Notes: generated by a model from the sequence alone, not told the origin. A stretch of DNA of 14,423 nt from Clostridiales bacterium (GCA_019415645.1 DXYV01000057.1:1-14423); one strand, 5' to 3'. Shown: positions 1 to 5,473, counted from the stretch's first letter. Made by a program: numbers and translations.

Positions 1-4
1 AACA

Positions 5-46
5 GGCCCTTATAGGGCCAAATCAAGCCACCGGCTTAGCCGGTGG
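5..46. repeat. Paired GC-rich hairpins (REP-like)
   Basis: Two perfect inverted repeats lie back to back: GGCCCT/AGGGCC (5-10 with 14-19, 3-nt loop) and CCACCGGC/GCCGGTGG (28-35 with 39-46, 3-nt loop). They sit just past the stop codon of the minus-strand gene ending at 54. The second could act as its terminator, although no clean T-run follows it on the minus strand. Tight GC-rich hairpins in tandem are also typical of REP elements or IS200/IS605-type transposon ends; no transposase is present to decide. Confidence 0.5.
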
Positions 47-53
47 TTATGAC

Positions 54-320
54 TTATTTCTGTTGGGCGATGATCTTTTGAATGCTCTTGGGCGAGAGAA
101 AATAGGCCTCGGCCAGCCGGGCCACGGATTCGCCCTGGCAGTACCGGCGGTAGATCTCCCGATTGCGGGCGGCGGTCTCCGCCTTGCGGTTGGTATTGGC
201 GCCCCAGGGCTTGCGGTTGGCCTCCCGGCGGGGCACGTAGAGATATTCGCCGTCGATGTAGCGTTGGATCTGGTCGATCAGCCCCTGCGGCAGCACGTCG
301 GCCGCCTTGACATAGCGCAT
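54..320 (-). CDS. CD3324 family small HTH protein
   Basis: An 88-residue protein that I recognise as the CD3324 type of Clostridia: N-terminal MRYVKAADVLP, then an IDGEYLYVPRRE segment, a basic Asn/Arg-rich linker and a C-terminal helix-turn-helix (about residues 52-86) with SVARLAEAYFLSPKSIQKII. The fold suggests DNA binding, but no target is known to me. The ATG at 320 is preferred over a longer in-frame start at 401 because a GGAGGAG ribosome site lies just upstream of it and family similarity begins there. Its leader (321-449) holds alternative stems and a possible 12-codon ORF. I see no clear promoter immediately upstream; transcription may come from the minus-strand promoter near 753 by read-through. 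Confidence 0.85.
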   Translation of the reverse strand: MRYVKAADVLPQGLIDQIQRYIDGEYLYVPRREANRKPWGANTNRKAETAARNREIYRRYCQGESVARLAEAYFLSPKSIQKIIAQQK

Positions 321-353
321 ATTGCTCCTCCTCATCCGAATGCGAGGGTTTGA

Positions 354-414
354 GCAAAGGCTATCCAGCAAAATCAGCGGTCTGTATTTGAGTTCCTGCA
401 ATAGCCTTCGCTAT
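354..414 (-). promoter_or_regulatory. Alternative stems in the CD3324-gene leader
   Basis: In the minus-strand leader, the segment at 401-412 can pair locally (ATAGC at 414-410 with GCTAT at 405-401, 4-nt loop) or with a downstream segment at 354-365 (AGCGAAGGCTAT against ATAGCCTTTGCT, 11 of 12 positions). The two pairings are mutually exclusive. The stop codon of a possible leader ORF (411-413) lies inside the local stem. A weak CCTC/GAGG pairing further downstream could cover part of the GGAGGAG ribosome site. This geometry suits attenuation, but function is inferred only. Confidence 0.3.
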
Positions 415-449
415 GCGGAACAGACCGAATCACAAAAACCGGGCTTCAA
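411..449 (-). CDS. Possible 12-residue leader peptide
   Basis: A 12-codon open frame starting with TTG, preceded at normal spacing by AAAAGGAG, encodes LKPGFCDSVCSA and ends with TAG inside a stem-loop about 90 nt upstream of the CD3324-type gene. Placement and ribosome site resemble regulatory leader peptides. The two cysteines are the only notable residues. The frame is short enough to be chance, so confidence is low. Confidence 0.25.
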   Translation of the reverse strand: MKPGFCDSVCSA

Positions 450-511
450 GGAACACACTCCTTTTCCAAAGATACAAAGAGGATAAAATGGAAAAAGCTG
501 CCCGCGGAACC

Positions 512-594
512 GCCCGATTCGGGCCGCTTCCACGGACAGCTCAGCCGTCCTGATCCAGGCCCTCTGAAATTCAGAGGGCCGGATGCCGGAAGCG
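512..594 (-). ncRNA. Three-way-junction RNA fold, unclassified
   Basis: The segment folds compactly. An outer stem pairs 525-531 with 588-594 (CGCTTCC/GGAAGCG). Inside, a hairpin at 534-550 has seven pairs around a 3-nt loop, and a long hairpin at 553-584 has four pairs (ATCC/GGAT), a one-base bulge and a nine-pair stem GGCCCTCTG/CAGAGGGCC. Only a few bases join the three helices. A fourth hairpin, GCCCG/CGGGC, abuts at 512-524. The 538-546 pair is G-U as minus-strand RNA but A-C as plus-strand RNA, which favours the minus strand. I do not recognise it as a known RNA family. Confidence 0.35.
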
Positions 595-620
595 ATCGGT
601 TTCCTGCGTGCGGGCAACAC

Positions 621-643
621 AAAAAAGGGGGCAAAATGCTCCC
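621..643 (-). terminator. Rho-independent terminator, minus strand
   Basis: Read on the minus strand, GGGAGCA and TGCCCCC pair around a TTT loop with one A-C mismatch, followed directly by six T (621-626). It lies about 110 nt past the acetyltransferase stop and about 80 nt past the promoter at 730-758, so it can end either transcript. Confidence 0.6.
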
Positions 644-723
644 TAATCTGACCCGCCCGTCAGCGTGACGCGATAGGCGTGAAACCAATCAAACCGACAT
701 CCACACACCACCTTACCAAATGT
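621..723 (-). ncRNA. Candidate ~100-nt small RNA
   Basis: A consensus-like promoter (TTGACA, 17 bp, TAGGAT) and a rho-independent terminator bracket about 100 bases with no plausible coding frame. Within it CGTCA/TGACG forms a hairpin around CGC, enclosed by CGCC/GGCG, and the 5' part is a purine- and T-rich run. I do not recognise it as 6S, SRP, tmRNA, RNase P or a riboswitch. It could instead be a long 5' leader of the CD3324-type gene ended by attenuation. No expression evidence is available. Confidence 0.35.
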
Positions 724-729
724 AGTTCT

Positions 730-758
730 ATCCTACCACGGCCGTCCGGCCCTGTCAA
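730..758 (-). promoter_or_regulatory. Sigma-A-type promoter, minus strand
   Basis: A TTGACA -35 (758-753) and TAGGAT -10 (735-730) are separated by 17 bp, giving a predicted start near 723. The -35 overlaps the acetyltransferase TGA stop, so the promoter is placed to drive the downstream non-coding stretch rather than that gene. The 17-bp spacing matches the other promoters in the window. Confidence 0.55.
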
Positions 759-1279
759 CCGTCCCGCCGGACAGAAAAGACCAGATGGGGCATATCCATG
801 CCGTAATAGTGCTTGACCAGCCGCCCGGTCACGGTCATGCCATTGCGCCTGGCCACGGCCTGAGAGGCCAGATTGTTGTCCCGGATGATGGAGCAGACCT
901 CGTCCAGCCCCAGCGCCTGGAAGGCGTAGGCTTTGCAGGCTGTGGCCGCCTCCGTGGCGTAGCCCTGGTGCCAGAAGGCCCGCTGAAGCAGGTAGCCCAC
1001 CTCCACGCACTGGGTTCCGTCGCCCCGGTCCTGCCAGGTCAGGCCGCACTGCCCGATCATGGCCCCGGTCTGACGCAGCACCATGGCCCACAGGCCAAAG
1101 CCGTCCTCCGCGTACCGCCGGCGCTGTTTGGCCAGCCAGGCGCGCACCTCCTCCTCGGAAAAGGCGTGTTCATAGGCATACATGACCTGGGGGTCCTGCA
1201 AGATGCTCCGCAGGGCGGGCAGGTCGTCCTCAGTCATCTCCCGCAGCAGCAGGCGGGAAGTCTGCAAAATCGGTTCCAT
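755..1279 (-). CDS. GNAT family N-acetyltransferase
   Basis: A 174-residue GCN5-related acetyltransferase of the RimJ/RimL type, expected to move an acetyl group from acetyl-CoA to an amine in the cytosol. It opens with the typical LQTSRLLLREMTEDDL strand and helix. The acetyl-CoA pyrophosphate loop is seen as WHQGYATEA (about 103-111), followed by the conserved DNNLASQAVARRNGM segment (134-148) and a C-terminal strand with HYYGMDMPHLVFSV. Length is typical for the family. AAGGAG lies 8 nt before the ATG. It follows the HD hydrolase gene by 55 bp on the same strand and is probably co-transcribed. The substrate cannot be told; some relatives acetylate ribosomal proteins, many detoxify small amines. 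Confidence 0.88.
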   Translation of the reverse strand: MEPILQTSRLLLREMTEDDLPALRSILQDPQVMYAYEHAFSEEEVRAWLAKQRRRYAEDGFGLWAMVLRQTGAMIGQCGLTWQDRGDGTQCVEVGYLLQRAFWHQGYATEAATACKAYAFQALGLDEVCSIIRDNNLASQAVARRNGMTVTGRLVKHYYGMDMPHLVFSVRRDG

Positions 1280-1334
1280 GGTGTGCTCCTTTCTGGCTTG
1301 GAAGAACTGAAATGTTTTGGCCGGCCGCCGCCTC

Positions 1335-1916
1335 TTACCCTTCGCTCTCCAGGAAGGTGGAGGCCTCCATATCCGCCGTGGACAGGGCGAAGGCCAGGGG
1401 GTACTGCCGCAGGGCCTGGCCCACCAGGCGGCTGTCCTCGCTGCCGGAGAAGCCCATGTGCCAGCGGATGGCCATGGCCTCCTCCCGGCTGAGCTTCATA
1501 AAGCCGCTGACGATGTACACGGATTTCTCCCCGTGGCCGTAGGGCAGCTTATCCTCGTAAAAGAAGGTGGGCACCTTCTCCCACTGGCCGGTGGCCTCGT
1601 TTTTCACGTTGCGGGTGCCCGCCCGGTAGCAGCCGATCTTGCACGCGTCATGGAGCAGGGCCACAATGGCCACGGACTCGGCGGAGTAGTCCAGCCCATA
1701 CAGCTCCTGCACCCGCTCCCGGGCCAGATAGTCCACCAGGCAGCGGTAGACGTTGACGCTGTGCTCGCACAGGCCGCCCGGATGGGAACCGTGGAACCGG
1801 GCCGAGGCCGGGGCGGTGAAGAAGTCGCTTCGGTTCAGGTACTCCAGCAGGGCGTCGGCGCCCTCCCGGTGGATGTTGGTCTGGTAGATGTCGATAAATT
1901 CCTCTTTGGCGGTCAT
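1335..1916 (-). CDS. HD-domain phosphohydrolase
   Basis: A 193-residue HD-superfamily protein, expected to be a metal-dependent phosphohydrolase. The metal-site pattern is visible: H52 in CEHSVNVY, the HD pair H89-D90 in LLHDACKIG, H128 in YGHGEKS and H153 in RWHMG. The substrate (nucleotide, cyclic nucleotide or other phosphoester) cannot be inferred. The start at 1916 is chosen over an in-frame 13-residue extension because CAGGAGGG lies 7-8 nt upstream of it and the upstream stretch holds a palindrome and promoter-like elements. It heads a probable two-gene unit with the acetyltransferase, and its leader carries a strong hairpin (1967-1996). Confidence 0.88.
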   Translation of the reverse strand: MTAKEEFIDIYQTNIHREGADALLEYLNRSDFFTAPASARFHGSHPGGLCEHSVNVYRCLVDYLARERVQELYGLDYSAESVAIVALLHDACKIGCYRAGTRNVKNEATGQWEKVPTFFYEDKLPYGHGEKSVYIVSGFMKLSREEAMAIRWHMGFSGSEDSRLVGQALRQYPLAFALSTADMEASTFLESEG

Positions 1917-1943
1917 GGGAATCCCTCCTGTTTGTCGTAGCTC

Positions 1944-1996
1944 CCATTGTAACAATGGCGGAATCCCATAAAACGGCTGAAAAGAGCCGTTTTATG
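1944..1996 (-). promoter_or_regulatory. Leader hairpin and palindrome before the HD gene
   Basis: A perfect 12-bp stem (CATAAAACGGCT at 1967-1978 with AGCCGTTTTATG at 1985-1996, 6-nt loop) lies near the start of the HD-gene transcript and ends in TTTTAT on either strand, so it could be an attenuator or bidirectional terminator. Closer to the gene, CCATTGT/ACAATGG (1944-1958) is a perfect palindrome that also contains a second TGTTACAAT extended -10-like motif, a possible operator-overlapped promoter. Confidence 0.45.
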
Positions 1997-2007
1997 TAGC
2001 AGACACT

Positions 2008-2016
2008 ATTGTAGCA
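2008..2016 (-). promoter_or_regulatory. Extended -10 promoter for the HD gene
   Basis: TGCTACAAT on the minus strand fits an extended -10 element. No good -35 is visible at 17 bp. The predicted start is near 2001, just ahead of the 12-bp hairpin in the leader. Confidence 0.45.
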
Positions 2017-2041
2017 CAGGGCGGGTCCAATATCCACCCCC

Positions 2042-2070
2042 TTGCGCGCCGGGGTTTGGTTTGGTACAAT
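2042..2070 (+). promoter_or_regulatory. Promoter of the dipeptidase gene
   Basis: TTGCGC (2042-2047), a 17-bp spacer and TACAAT (2065-2070) form a sigma-A-type promoter. It is divergent from the HD-gene promoter, and the two -10 elements are about 50 bp apart. Confidence 0.6.
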
Positions 2071-2105
2071 GGCCGTGAGAGAAGCCGGAAAGGAGAGCGG
2101 TCAGG

Positions 2106-3578
2106 ATGGAATACCTTGGGTCGCTGGGCGACGACAAGACCGTGTGCGGCGGCGTGATTCGCCAGTTCCAGGCCATCTGCGCCTATCCCCACGGCTCCTG
2201 GCACGAGGAGCCCCTGGTGGATTATCTGGAGGCGCTGTGCCGGAGCCGGGGCTGGACCACCATCCGGGACACCTACAACAACCTGCGGGCCGATGTGCCC
2301 GCAACGCCGGGCATGGAGCGCGCGCCGCTGGTCGTCCTTCAGGGGCACACGGATATGGTGTGCGCCGTGGCCCCCGGCAGCGGCTACCGTCCGGCGGAGG
2401 ACCCCATCGTCACGGTGGTGGAGGACGGCGTGCTGCGCAGCGACCGCCGCTCCTCCCTGGGGGCGGACAACAACCTGGGCAACGCGGCGGTGCTCTATCT
2501 GCTGAGCCGGCCCGTCCGGCACGGCCCCCTGCGCCTGCTGTTCACCGTGGCCGAGGAGGTGGGGCTCCAGGGCGCCAAGCGGGTGGACCCCGCCTGGCTG
2601 GAGGGGGCCCGCTACCTCATCAACACCGACGGCTTTACCTTCGGCCAGGCAGTCATTTCCTCCGCCGGCGGCCGGCGGGAGACCTACACCAAAAAGCTCC
2701 ATACGGTCCCCCGGGCGGGGGGTCACGCCTTTGCCATCCGCCTGTCCGGCTTTTTGGGGGGGCACTCGGGGTATGACATCCACAAGGGCCGGGGCAACGC
2801 CATCAAGCTGCTGGCCCTGTTTTTGGGGGAGCTGCGGGAGCAGGTGGATTACGACCTGGCGGACTTCCGCGGCGGCCACGCCCACAACGCCATCCCGCTG
2901 GAGGCCGAGGCGGTCATCACCGCCGACCGGGCCTTTGCCGCGCCGCTGGCCATGGCGGTGGAGCGGCTGCGGAGCAACATGGCCCGGCTGTTTTCCCACA
3001 CGGACCCGGACATTCAGGTGTCCCTGCGGGAGGTGCCGCCGCCGGAGCGGGTGTGGAACCGGGGCAGCCGGGATTCCACCCTGGACCTGGCGGCCCTGCT
3101 GTACAACGGGGTGTTCGCCATGCACGACAGCCTGCCCGGGCAGGTGTCGGCCTCGGCCAACCTGGGGCGGCTGTATGTCAACGACCGGCGGGAGATCGAG
3201 TTGGACGAGTTCATCCGCTGCGCCATCGACTTTTCCGAGGAAATTTTGGGCTTTCAGCACGCCCGGGCGGCCAAGCTCACCGGCTTCCACGTCCAGGCGG
3301 ACAGCTACCCCGGCTGGCTGGGGGACGCGGACAATCCCCTGGCCCGGGCCATGGCCAAGGTCTACCGCCGTCAGACCGGCGGCAAGCTGGACATCACCGC
3401 CGTGCACGTGGGACTGGAGCCGTCGGTGCTGGGGGCCAGGCATCCGGGACTGACCATGATCAGCTCCGGGCCTGACATCGTCAATCCCCACTCCACGGAC
3501 GAGCATGCGCCCATTGACACTCTGGCCCCCTATGTCCGCCTGCTGGCGGGCACGCTGGAGGAGCTGGCGCGGACCTGA
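2106..3578 (+). CDS. pepD: Aminoacyl-histidine dipeptidase (M20, PepD-type)
   Basis: A 490-residue zinc dipeptidase of the M20C/PepD family, which cleaves beta-alanyl-histidine (carnosine) and many unspecific dipeptides in the cytosol. Metal and catalytic residues are visible: H81 and D83 in QGHTDMV, D121 in GADNNLGNA, the catalytic E150-E151 pair in VAEEVGLQG, D175 in NTDGF, and H462 in the C-terminal NPHSTDEHAP. The dimerisation (lid) domain lies between about 190 and 400, with HSGYDIHKGRGNA at its start. Length is normal for PepD (about 485). AAAGGAG lies 8-9 nt before the ATG and a clear promoter is upstream. It is monocistronic, ended by a strong terminator 12 bp past the stop. The symbol rests on family similarity. 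Confidence 0.92.
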   Translation: MEYLGSLGDDKTVCGGVIRQFQAICAYPHGSWHEEPLVDYLEALCRSRGWTTIRDTYNNLRADVPATPGMERAPLVVLQGHTDMVCAVAPGSGYRPAEDPIVTVVEDGVLRSDRRSSLGADNNLGNAAVLYLLSRPVRHGPLRLLFTVAEEVGLQGAKRVDPAWLEGARYLINTDGFTFGQAVISSAGGRRETYTKKLHTVPRAGGHAFAIRLSGFLGGHSGYDIHKGRGNAIKLLALFLGELREQVDYDLADFRGGHAHNAIPLEAEAVITADRAFAAPLAMAVERLRSNMARLFSHTDPDIQVSLREVPPPERVWNRGSRDSTLDLAALLYNGVFAMHDSLPGQVSASANLGRLYVNDRREIELDEFIRCAIDFSEEILGFQHARAAKLTGFHVQADSYPGWLGDADNPLARAMAKVYRRQTGGKLDITAVHVGLEPSVLGARHPGLTMISSGPDIVNPHSTDEHAPIDTLAPYVRLLAGTLEELART

Positions 3579-3589
3579 CAGGAGAATCG

Positions 3590-3633
3590 AACCGGAGGGC
3601 GCGAATCCCAAGATTCGCGCCCTCCGGTTTTTC
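3590..3633 (+). terminator. Strong rho-independent terminator after pepD
   Basis: A 17-bp perfect stem (3590-3606 with 3613-3629) around a 6-nt loop is followed by TTTTTCGTTTG. Its 3' arm plus T-run (GCGCCCTCCGGTTTT) is copied about 50 bp downstream at 3667-3681, without a matching 5' arm. Confidence 0.9.
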
Positions 3634-3687
3634 GTTTGTCAGAAAAGGCTTGCATTTTTGAGAGGTGCGCCCTCCGGTTTTGTCCGT

Positions 3688-4539
3688 TCAAAGGGTCTCG
3701 TCCAGCAGCTTCCGGGCGTTTTCGCCCCGAATGGCGGCCAACTCCGCCGCCGTCAGGGGCATGGAATCCAGCTCGGCCAGGTCCCGGGCCGGGTCGCTCC
3801 ACGGGCTGTCGGTGGCAAAGAGGATGCGCTCCGCCCCGTGCCGGCGCACCAGCGCCGCAAAGGTCTCCCGGCGGATGAGCTGCCGCTCCTGGGCGGTGCG
3901 CTGGGTCCCCGGGGCGGGCTCCAGCGCGCCGAAGCAGAAGGCGGTGTCCAGATACAGATCCCGCCCGGCCAGCTGTTCCAGCACCTGGTCCCACTGCCGC
4001 CAGCCCCCCAGATGGGCCAGCACCAGCTTGGGCCAGGGCACCTGCTCCACGGCGCGGACCGCCTGCTCCGGCGTACACCAGTCGCCGGGCACGCCCACGT
4101 CGATTCCCGCGTGGGTGACCACGATCAGGTCCAGCTCGGCGCAGCGGTCCAGGATGCGCAGATAGCGGGGGTCGTCCAGGGGCGTCTGCTGATAGGGTGG
4201 GTGGATCTTGACCCCCTTCAGGCCCCGCTCCTTCACCCGGGCCAGCTCGGCCTTGTAGTCGGCGTAGTCCGGGTGCATGGCCCCGAAGGAGAAGATTCCC
4301 CGGCCGGCCAATTTGGCGTTGGCCTCGGCGGAGGTGGCGTTGAGCATCTCCACCTGGCGGGCGTTGGTGGCCACCGGGAGCACCACCGAGCGGTCCACTC
4401 CCGCCCGGGCCATGGAGGCCAGCAGGCCCTCCGCCGTCCCGTCGGCGTAGTGGCGGGCCCGGCTGCTGCGGCCCATGGGCACAATGACCTTTTCGGCCAT
4501 GGAGGCGGGGAAAATATGGGTGTGAAAATCAATGGTCAT
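3688..4539 (-). CDS. Amidohydrolase-2 family metal-dependent hydrolase
   Basis: A 283-residue TIM-barrel hydrolase of the amidohydrolase-2 (COG2159) type, related to decarboxylases and lactone or amide hydrolases. Metal ligands are visible: H6 and H8 in FHTHIFP, H113 in KIHPP, H143 in VTHAGID, H176 in LAHLGGW and D244 in FATDSPW. Length is usual. The start at 4539 is where similarity begins (MTIDFHTH); a much longer frame to 4806 is ignored because it crosses the divergent gene. The ribosome site is weak (GCAGG). It is divergent from the nucleoside deaminase with nearly abutting promoters, so shared control is plausible. The true substrate is unknown. Its 3' end faces the pepD terminator. Confidence 0.88.
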   Translation of the reverse strand: MTIDFHTHIFPASMAEKVIVPMGRSSRARHYADGTAEGLLASMARAGVDRSVVLPVATNARQVEMLNATSAEANAKLAGRGIFSFGAMHPDYADYKAELARVKERGLKGVKIHPPYQQTPLDDPRYLRILDRCAELDLIVVTHAGIDVGVPGDWCTPEQAVRAVEQVPWPKLVLAHLGGWRQWDQVLEQLAGRDLYLDTAFCFGALEPAPGTQRTAQERQLIRRETFAALVRRHGAERILFATDSPWSDPARDLAELDSMPLTAAELAAIRGENARKLLDETL

Positions 4540-4570
4540 GGCGGCGCCTGCTTTCGGGTGGAATAGAAAT

Positions 4571-4599
4571 AGCTTACTCCTGTCGGGCGGATTTTGCAA
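4571..4599 (-). promoter_or_regulatory. Promoter of the amidohydrolase gene
   Basis: On the minus strand TTGCAA (4599-4594), a 17-bp spacer and TAAGCT (4576-4571) fit a moderate sigma-A promoter, with the predicted start about 25 nt before the gene. Confidence 0.45.
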
Positions 4600-4608
4600 G
4601 CGGCCAAA

Positions 4609-4637
4609 TTGACGACCCCGGGGCCCTCTGCTATACT
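4609..4637 (+). promoter_or_regulatory. Promoter of the deaminase gene
   Basis: TTGACG (4609-4614), a 17-bp spacer and TATACT (4632-4637) form a good sigma-A promoter. Its -35 lies only 9 bp from the -35 of the divergent amidohydrolase promoter, so one regulator or one polymerase could affect both. Confidence 0.65.
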
Positions 4638-4687
4638 GGAGCAAACGGCGGGCTCCGGCCCGCCTGACGCGGAAAGGAGAAAAAACC

Positions 4688-5155
4688 ATGACACAGGACG
4701 AACGCTGGATGCGGGAGGCCGTCGCCCTCTCCCGCCTGGCAATGGAGCACGGCAACGAGCCCTTCGGCGCGCTGCTGGTGAAGGACGGGCAGGTGGTCAT
4801 GACCAACGAAAACCAAATTTACTCCGCCTCCGACCCCACCTTCCACGCGGAGCTGGGCCTGCTGCGCCGGTTCTGCGCCCAGACGGGGATCACGAACCTG
4901 GCGGAGTACACCCTCTATTCCAGCTGCGAGCCCTGCTTTATGTGCTGCGGGGCCATGGTGTGGACCCGGCTGGGCCGGCTGGTCTACGGGGCCAGCGACA
5001 TTGACCTGTGCCGCCTGCTGGGGCAGGAGGGCAGCGTCTGCACCGAGGTCGTTTTTTCCCGCTCCGACTGGCGGCCCCAGGTGACCGGCGGCGTGCTGCG
5101 GGAGGAGAGCCTTGCCGTCCTGGCCGCCTATTTTTCCGGCCACGGCAAGGGCTGA
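4688..5155 (+). CDS. Zinc-dependent nucleoside/base deaminase
   Basis: A 155-residue cytidine/deoxycytidylate deaminase-fold protein, expected to deaminate a purine or pyrimidine base or nucleoside by zinc-activated water. The zinc ligands are H53 in FHAELG, and C83 and C86 in EPCFMC; E55 is the proton shuttle. The SSCEPCFMCCGAMVWTRL segment and the size resemble guanine deaminase and nucleoside deaminases more than a standard TadA, which usually reads HAEI and PCPMC. AAAGGAG lies 8 nt before the ATG. Its own promoter is divergent from the amidohydrolase. A TadA role in tRNA wobble editing is a less likely alternative. Confidence 0.88.
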   Translation: MTQDERWMREAVALSRLAMEHGNEPFGALLVKDGQVVMTNENQIYSASDPTFHAELGLLRRFCAQTGITNLAEYTLYSSCEPCFMCCGAMVWTRLGRLVYGASDIDLCRLLGQEGSVCTEVVFSRSDWRPQVTGGVLREESLAVLAAYFSGHGKG

Positions 5156-5274
5156 GCGGGCGGCTCCGGCGGCAGAGCAAACCCGTCCGGTCCCGTATGC
5201 GGAGCGGCCAGTTTCCCGCGCCGAAATGGGATGCTTTTTGTGAAAAATTTCATGCAAGAATTTTCCTTTTGAAA

Positions 5275-5283
5275 TGTTATAAT
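5275..5283 (+). promoter_or_regulatory. Extended -10 promoter ahead of the secreted-protein cluster
   Basis: TGTTATAAT is a perfect extended -10 element. The -35 at 17 bp (CAAGAA) is poor, as often with extended -10 promoters. The transcript would start near 5290, giving a leader of about 180 nt before the regulator gene at 5474. Between the deaminase stop and here (5156-5274) I see nothing firm. Confidence 0.6.
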
Positions 5284-5300
5284 TAAGGGAAACTGTTCAC

Positions 5301-5376
5301 GGCGCAATTCGACCGATTTTGTGTATGTTTGCGCCAAAATCGGGGGGGTGTAACCAGACGTTACACCGATGTAACG
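5301..5376 (+). promoter_or_regulatory. Overlapping, mutually exclusive stems in the cluster leader
   Basis: Four inverted repeats overlap: GGCGCAA/TTGCGCC (5301-5307 with 5329-5335), CCGATTTTG/CAAAATCGG (5313-5321 with 5335-5343), GTGTAAC/GTTACAC (5348-5354 with 5360-5366) and CGTTACA/TGTAACG (5359-5365 with 5370-5376). The first two cannot form together, nor can the last two. They could be an RNA switch in the leader or overlapping protein sites in DNA. Confidence 0.4.
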
Positions 5377-5420
5377 CCGAAGCGACACGAATGTAACGCG
5401 GAAGTGACATCTGTGCAAAC
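5355..5420 (+). repeat. 11-bp direct-repeat array upstream of the membrane regulator
   Basis: Four consecutive 11-mers fit CSGAWGYRACR: CCGATGTAACG (5366), CCGAAGCGACA (5377), CGAATGTAACG (5388) and CGGAAGTGACA (5399). Weaker units flank them at 5355 and 5410. A period of one helical turn places every unit on the same DNA face, as in binding arrays of OmpR/PhoB-family response regulators; on the minus strand the cores read GTTACA and TGTCAC. The regulator itself is not encoded in this window. Confidence 0.6.
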
Positions 5421-5473
5421 TGGAAGTGGTTGACTATCCGCGCCGGTTTATGGAAAATGGAGGTATGAAGGAA

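Noticed and set aside
10..357. 115-residue minus-strand frame over the CD3324-type gene
   Set aside because: Out of frame with the recognised HTH protein and Arg/Pro-rich, a shadow frame in high-GC DNA.
446..688. Minus-strand frames of 69 and 80 residues in the gene-poor region
   Set aside because: No family similarity, no ribosome site at their starts, and they cross hairpins and the terminator; the region is better read as non-coding.
621..723. 6S, SRP or tmRNA gene
   Set aside because: None of their conserved segments is visible and the length is wrong for 6S or tmRNA.
1992..3611. 539-residue minus-strand frame opposite pepD
   Set aside because: Composition is the antisense of a GC-rich gene; the plus-strand frame has all PepD metal ligands.
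3505..4566. 353-residue plus-strand frame opposite the amidohydrolase
   Set aside because: Gly/His/Pro-rich shadow; the minus strand has the complete metal-site motifs.
5301..5343. H-type pseudoknot from the two interleaved repeats
   Set aside because: The 3' arm of the second stem follows the first stem with no linker, so both cannot form together; mutually exclusive stems fit better.
5366..5409. CRISPR array
   Set aside because: Units are only 11 bp with no spacers of CRISPR length.
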